From: Treponema sp.
Lineage (GTDB): Bacteria > Spirochaetota > Spirochaetia > Treponematales > Breznakiellaceae
Direction: 5' to 3'
NCBI GenBank assembly: GCA_031280065.1
Contig: JAITHH010000321.1
Span: 1 to 8,001 of the forward strand
Length of the DNA stretch: 8,001 bases
A program made the translations under genes and the position numbers. Below the pieces are notes generated by a model. It made no database searches. It saw nothing but the letters and a program-made list of their open reading frames with translations, and was not told the origin of the DNA. Shown here one piece after another: positions 5,070 through 8,001 of this stretch. Position 1 is the first letter of the stretch, and every line of letters begins with the position of its first letter.

Positions 5070-6375
5070 CTTTGGAGCGCTTGTCCTGAACCCGCACGGC
5101 CTTGCCCTCTGAGACGGGGAGGGCGCCGGATTCGTGGAGTTCCACACGGGGGTTGATCGTGATAGACGCCTGAATGGTCTTGCGTATCTTCTCTTGCAAG
5201 GCGTTGAGCAGGCGGGCGTCGTCCATGAAGCTCGATGGCCCTACCTCGATCTTCACGGTAAGGCGGTCCAGCGCCCCCTCTTTCTCCACGACAATCAAGT
5301 AGTTGTTCCCCGCTTCGCTGATGGCCATGATCACTTCTTCGATCTGGCTGGGGAAGACATTCACCCCGTTGATAATCAGCATGTCATCGGTGCGGCCCAT
5401 GATGCGCCGTATCCGGCGGTGGGTGCGTCCGCAGGCGCAGGGCCCGGTGTAGAAGGCGGTGAGGTCCCTGGTGCGGTAGCGGAGCAGGGGCGAGGCTTCC
5501 CGGCAAAGACAGGTGAGGACGAGTTCCCCGGTCTCGCCGTCGGGAACCGGCTCCAGGGTTTCGGGGTTGATGATCTCCGCGATGCAGCCGTCTTCCCAGA
5601 GGTGCAGGCCGTCCTTGGCCTGGCACTCGAAGGCCACGCCGGGGCCGTTCATCTCTGACAGGCCGTAGGAGTTGTATACGTCGATGCGCAGGAGTTCCTC
5701 GATCCGCCGCCGGGTGTCTTCCGAGTAGGGCTCCGCGCCGGCAAAGGCTTTGCGGAGCCGCAGGCTTTCCCGGCTCACCCCTTCTTCCCGCATCTTGGAC
5801 TGGACATGGAGGAGAAAACTGGGCGTGGCGTGTACGACGGTGGTTCCGAAGTCCCGCATGAGATGGAATTGCCGGGCCGTGTTCCCCGCGCCGGAGGGAA
5901 TCACCAGCATCCCCACTGCTTCGCCGCCCTGGTGAAAGCCCAAGCCGCCGGTAAACAGGCCGTAGCTGATCATGTTCTGGAACACGTCGGCTTTGGTGCA
6001 GCCGGCGCCGTAAATGCAGCGGGCCACAAAGCCGGTCCAGCGTTTGATGTCCCCGGCGCTGAAGTAGATGGTTGTGGGTGCGCCGGTGGTGCCGCTGGAG
6101 GCGTGGAGCCGCACGACTTCCTCCAGGGGGACGCTGAGAAAGCCGTAGGGGAAGCCCTCCCGCAGGCCGTGTTTGGCGGTGAGGGGGAGCCGTTTGAGGT
6201 CGTCGAGGCTTTTGATGTCCCCGGGGCCGCGGATTCCCGCCTGGGGGAGTCTGTCCCGGTAGTAGGGGGCGCGGAGGGCCTGCCCCACGATCTTTTTAAG
6301 CTGTTTAAGCTGAAATTCCTCCAGCCCGGGCCGGGGCAGGGTTTCCATTGTTTTGTTCCAATACTGGTAGGTCAT
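5062..6375 (-). CDS. paaK: Phenylacetate-CoA ligase (arylacetate-CoA ligase)
   Basis: This ANL-superfamily adenylating enzyme joins phenylacetate (or indoleacetate or another arylacetate) to CoA with ATP, giving AMP and pyrophosphate. It has 437 residues, the normal family length. Visible signatures are the phosphate-binding loop SSGTTGAPT (93-101), the YNSYGLSEM motif (234-242), the YRTRD motif (300-304) with the ribose-binding Asp304, a Cys-containing PCACGRTH segment (312-319), and the hinge GRTDDMLIINGVNVFP (327-342) leading into the C-terminal lid domain. ATG 6375 overlaps the iorB stop as ATGA, so the two are translationally coupled. The longer upstream frame is only the iorB sequence read out of phase. 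Next to iorB the enzyme most likely handles aryl-acetyl-CoA and arylacetate made from aromatic amino acids. The direction in the cell cannot be told from sequence. Confidence 0.93.
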   Translation of the reverse strand: MTYQYWNKTMETLPRPGLEEFQLKQLKKIVGQALRAPYYRDRLPQAGIRGPGDIKSLDDLKRLPLTAKHGLREGFPYGFLSVPLEEVVRLHASSGTTGAPTTIYFSAGDIKRWTGFVARCIYGAGCTKADVFQNMISYGLFTGGLGFHQGGEAVGMLVIPSGAGNTARQFHLMRDFGTTVVHATPSFLLHVQSKMREEGVSRESLRLRKAFAGAEPYSEDTRRRIEELLRIDVYNSYGLSEMNGPGVAFECQAKDGLHLWEDGCIAEIINPETLEPVPDGETGELVLTCLCREASPLLRYRTRDLTAFYTGPCACGRTHRRIRRIMGRTDDMLIINGVNVFPSQIEEVIMAISEAGNNYLIVVEKEGALDRLTVKIEVGPSSFMDDARLLNALQEKIRKTIQASITINPRVELHESGALPVSEGKAVRVQDKRSKDV

Positions 6376-6965
6376 TGGGCGGGTCCCCGCTGTCCAGCGG
6401 CTGCGTCCCGGCCCAGGCGGAAGGCGGCGATGTTGGCCTGGGCAATGGCGGGTTCTTTGCCGGCAAAGGCGCCGGCGATGGTTGTTTCCAGGGTTTCCGC
6501 GCTGAGGGGAAGAAAGGGGGAGGCTGCGCCGACCATGACCATGTTCACGGCCTTGGGCAGTCCGGCTTCCTTTGCCAGGGCCGCGGCCTGGACGAGCCGG
6601 AACAGGGGGAAGCGCCGGATTGCCTGGAGGACTTCGTGGATTTCGGGGTAATTGGGGATATTCACCAGGGGTTCTTCGGCGCTGATCAGCGCGCCGTCCG
6701 GGGCGAGCCATTGGGCGTACCGGAGGCTTTCCAGGGGTTCCATGGCGATGATCATATCCGCGCCGCCTTGGGGCACGAGGTCGCAGAAGACCGGGCCGTC
6801 CGCGAGGCGCAGGTGGGCCAGCACCGCGCCGCCCCGCTGGGCCATGCCGTGGACTTCGGATTGCCGCACGGTGAGGCGCCCGGCTGCGGCTGCCCGCGCG
6901 ATGATGGCGGCGATGGAGAGGACTCCTTGTCCGCCGACTCCCGCAAGGATGATGTCTTTCTTCAT
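6372..6965 (-). CDS. iorB: Indolepyruvate:ferredoxin oxidoreductase, small subunit (IorB)
   Basis: IorB is the gamma-domain subunit of a thiamine-diphosphate, iron-sulfur enzyme. With IorA it decarboxylates indolepyruvate and other arylpyruvates to aryl-acetyl-CoA and reduces ferredoxin in the cytoplasm. The 197-residue length matches the family. The N-terminus, KKDIILAGVGGQGV (2-15), is the nucleotide-fold glycine motif of this family, and SEVHGMAQRGGAV (36-48) is its most conserved block; EPLESLRY near residues 77-84 also fits. ATG 6965 has an AGGAGG at 6971-6976 on the minus strand, 5 nt away. A longer frame to 7091 runs into the repeat region and lacks support. The stop overlaps paaK by 4 bp. 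No iorA gene lies upstream; instead there is a repeat array and the divergent gatC. IorA must be encoded elsewhere, or a different partner is used. Confidence 0.93.
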   Translation of the reverse strand: MKKDIILAGVGGQGVLSIAAIIARAAAAGRLTVRQSEVHGMAQRGGAVLAHLRLADGPVFCDLVPQGGADMIIAMEPLESLRYAQWLAPDGALISAEEPLVNIPNYPEIHEVLQAIRRFPLFRLVQAAALAKEAGLPKAVNMVMVGAASPFLPLSAETLETTIAGAFAGKEPAIAQANIAAFRLGRDAAAGQRGPAQ

Positions 6966-7116
6966 TGCTGCCTCCTGCTTGGCTGATGGTACTCTACCGG
7001 GGGTATTTCCGCAAGCGAGCGGGGGGGCGGGGGGTCCCCCTCCATTTTTACCAGAGACACCCCCTTCGACAGTCCCTAAGAGCCTATTCAAAGGGAAGCA
7101 CTGATTAAAGCAAACC
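6966..7116. other. Leader region of the iorB operon with a G/C tract and a partial repeat end
   Basis: This stretch contains a G-run followed by a C-run (GGGGGGTCCCCC at 7029-7040) and a short ATTTTTA. At 7076-7092 is CTAAGAGCCTATTCAAA, a near-identical copy (16 of 17) of the left end of the hairpin element at 2201-2217. No convincing -35/-10 pair for the leftward operon could be picked out, and no gene is present. Confidence 0.5.
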
Positions 7117-7117
7117 T

Positions 7118-7213
7118 AACCACGGAAGACACCTGCCTGCCGCAGGCAGGCGAAAGCGATGCGGAAAAGAAACCCTTTTCCGTGCGGTTTCCGTATTTTC
7201 TGTGGTAAAGAAA
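7118..7213. repeat. Degenerate repeat unit with an embedded 19-bp palindrome
   Basis: The left edge (AACCACGGAAGACAC) and right edge (CCGTATTTTCTGTGGT) resemble the arms of the tandem units that follow. The middle differs. It holds the perfect palindrome CCTGCCTGC-C-GCAGGCAGG (7132-7150) and a second stem, CGGAAAAG (7162-7169) with CTTTTCCG (7175-7182). It looks like an older, rearranged member of the same family interrupted by another palindromic element. Confidence 0.5.
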
Positions 7214-7391
7214 ACAGTTACCAGGGAACCGCAGATTACGCGGATGAAACAGATGGCGCAGATGAAGAGAAACCACATCAGCGTTAATCCGTGTATATCC
7301 GTGTCATCTGTGGTTTAAAAACAGTTATCCGGGAACCGCAGATTACACTGATGAAACAGATGGCGCGGATGAAGAGAAACCACATCAGTGT

Positions 7392-7406
7392 CGAACCGAA
7401 GGTTCG
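7392..7406. repeat. Inserted palindrome CGAACCGAAGGTTCG, copy in unit 2
   Basis: This is a perfect 6-bp-arm palindrome with a GAA loop. It stands at the position where unit 1 reads straight through (CAGCG then TTAATC), so it is seen as an insertion by comparing units. Confidence 0.75.
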
Positions 7407-7513
7407 CAATCTGTGTACATCCGTGTCATCCGTGGTAAAAAAACAGTTATCCGGGAACCGCGGATTACGCGGATGAAACGGACGGCGCGGATGAAGAGAA
7501 ACCACATCAGTGT

Positions 7514-7528
7514 CGAACCGAAGGTTCG
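7514..7528. repeat. Inserted palindrome CGAACCGAAGGTTCG, copy in unit 3
   Basis: This is identical to the copy at 7392-7406 and stands at the same position in its unit. The two were probably copied together when the unit duplicated. An inverted copy occurs independently at 3736-3750. Confidence 0.75.
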
Positions 7529-7590
7529 CAATCCGTGTCATCTGTGGTTTAAAAACAGTTATCCGGGAACCGCGGATGGCGCGGATGAGA

Positions 7591-7678
7591 GGGGAGCCGC
7601 GCCCTCAGACCCCCGGTTGGCTTGGCCCCGCGCAATTCCGTACTTGACATCCGCCAGCCCCTATGAGAGGATGAACCT
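7591..7678. other. Leader of gatC
   Basis: After the array the sequence is GC-rich and unique. The purine stretch AGAGG at 7666-7670 serves as the gatC ribosome site, 8 nt before the ATG. A TTGACA at 7644-7649 looks like a -35 box, but no -10 lies at the right distance, so I do not call a promoter. Confidence 0.4.
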
Positions 7679-7987
7679 ATGCACATCGACGATCTCCGGG
7701 AAACCGCCGCGCTGGCCCATCTTAACCTGGACGAGGCCGAATTAGCCGCCGCATTCCCCGCCTTTGAGCAGATGATCGGCTTTTTTGCCGCAATGCAGGC
7801 CGCCGATGAAGACGCGGAAGCCTTCTCCCCCCCTATTTCCGGTCTTTCCCCCAGCGCCCGGACGGTTCCCTCCAGCCATTTGAGGCAGGATCATGCCGTT
7901 CCCCGCGTTGACGGCGAAACCGGCGCGCTCGTGGACAAGGCCGGCGGAACAGACGGCAGGTTCATCGTCGTTCCCAACGTTCTATAG
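7679..7987 (+). CDS. gatC: Asp-tRNA(Asn)/Glu-tRNA(Gln) amidotransferase subunit C
   Basis: GatC is the small subunit of the GatCAB complex, which turns misacylated Glu-tRNA(Gln) and Asp-tRNA(Asn) into their amidated forms. It wraps around and stabilises the GatA-GatB pair. The N-terminus MHIDDLRETAALAHLNLDEA carries the family signature (a helix with LAxLxLxxxE), followed by FPAFEQMIGFFAAMQAADED. The second half, with the conserved-style LRQDHAVPR and the closing FIVVPNVL, matches the GatC tail that inserts between the other subunits. The length, 102 residues, is typical. The start is supported by AGAGG 8 nt upstream. Only 14 bp follow the stop in this window; gatA and gatB are expected downstream but are not seen. 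Confidence 0.93.
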   Translation: MHIDDLRETAALAHLNLDEAELAAAFPAFEQMIGFFAAMQAADEDAEAFSPPISGLSPSARTVPSSHLRQDHAVPRVDGETGALVDKAGGTDGRFIVVPNVL

Positions 7988-8001
7988 TACATTCCGGTTT
8001 G

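Larger units (their letters stand above)
7214..7590. repeat. Tandem array of three full and one partial 107-122 bp units
   Basis: Units start with ACAGTTA at 7214, 7321, 7443 and 7555 (the last is partial). Their lengths are 107, 122 and 112 bp. Each opens with an ACCGCAGATTA/ACCGCGGATTA block and closes with ATCCGTGTCATCTGTGGT or a near copy, which is roughly its reverse complement, so each unit is itself an imperfect inverted repeat able to fold back. Units 2 and 3 carry the 15-bp insert CGAACCGAAGGTTCG; unit 1 does not. Unit 3 lacks about 10 bp found in unit 2. The array lies between the divergent iorB and gatC genes. Frames reading through it are by-products of its periodicity, not genes. 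The composition resembles dispersed intergenic repeats I recall from several anaerobes. Confidence 0.85.

Noticed and set aside
5070..5147. Upstream start for the lipoprotein
   Set aside because: The 26 extra residues would lie inside the paaK coding end and would place the signal peptide internally. The ATG at 5069 gives a proper lipoprotein signal.
5806..6651. Long plus-strand frame (281 codons) opposite iorB and paaK
   Set aside because: It is antisense to two well-supported genes, rich in Gly/Ala/Val as expected from high-GC shadow frames, and has no ribosome site or recognisable motif.
7214..7590. CRISPR array
   Set aside because: The repeats are contiguous units of over 100 bp that vary in length and carry insertions. 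There are no short conserved repeats separated by unique spacers, and no cas genes.
7644..7672. TTGACA as the -35 of a gatC promoter
   Set aside because: No -10-like hexamer lies 16-18 bp downstream; that position is occupied by the ribosome site. The nearest TATGAG is only 12 bp away.
7284..7745. Frames on both strands through the tandem array, giving repeated peptides such as EPRITRMKRTARMKRNHIS
   Set aside because: The peptides only mirror the DNA periodicity. The unit lengths (107, 122, 112) do not keep frame and no ribosome sites are present.

Overview
The right three quarters of this window is GC-rich and carries housekeeping and fermentation genes: radA, an indolepyruvate oxidoreductase subunit, a phenylacetate-CoA ligase, a lipoprotein and gatC. 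The left quarter is visibly richer in A+T and carries a small accessory cassette. Together with the XRE-type repressor at the left edge, the style of GatC and the many palindromic intergenic repeats, this suggests a GC-rich host-associated anaerobe. My best guess is a termite-gut type Treponema (Spirochaetes). That assignment is pattern recognition, not a database result.

Layout. (1) Bases 1-1972: the N-terminal part of an XRE-family repressor reads leftward off the window. A 144-bp divergent control region follows, holding two exact copies of a 14-bp AT-rich near-palindrome placed 84 bp apart. A rightward three-gene cassette comes next: a 73-aa protein of unknown function, a small HNH-nuclease-like zinc protein, and a protein with an N-terminal zinc ribbon, TPR repeats and an unrecognised C-terminal domain. 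The last two genes are 2 bp apart. (2) Bases 1973-2266: a convergent intergenic region ending in a long perfect hairpin that overlaps the radA stop codon. (3) Bases 6965-2265, leftward: iorB, paaK, a lipoprotein and radA. The first three are translationally coupled (4-bp and 8-bp overlaps); radA follows after 156 bp that hold two GC-rich hairpins. (4) Bases 6966-7678: a 713-bp gene-free stretch filled with repeats, including three full tandem units and one partial unit of 107-122 bp. Two of these carry an inserted 15-bp palindrome that also occurs, inverted, upstream of radA. (5) Bases 7679-7987: gatC, rightward, probably the first gene of a gatCAB operon continuing beyond the window.

How the genes work together. 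IorB is the small (gamma/catalytic-domain) subunit of indolepyruvate:ferredoxin oxidoreductase, which converts arylpyruvates from aromatic amino acids to aryl-acetyl-CoA. PaaK interconverts arylacetate and its CoA thioester, so the coupled pair points to aromatic amino-acid fermentation. No iorA gene lies beside iorB. The left cassette looks like a regulated accessory module. It is the best candidate here for something undescribed, but its function cannot be read from the sequence. The most distinctive non-coding signals are the twin putative operators and the families of inserted palindromes.
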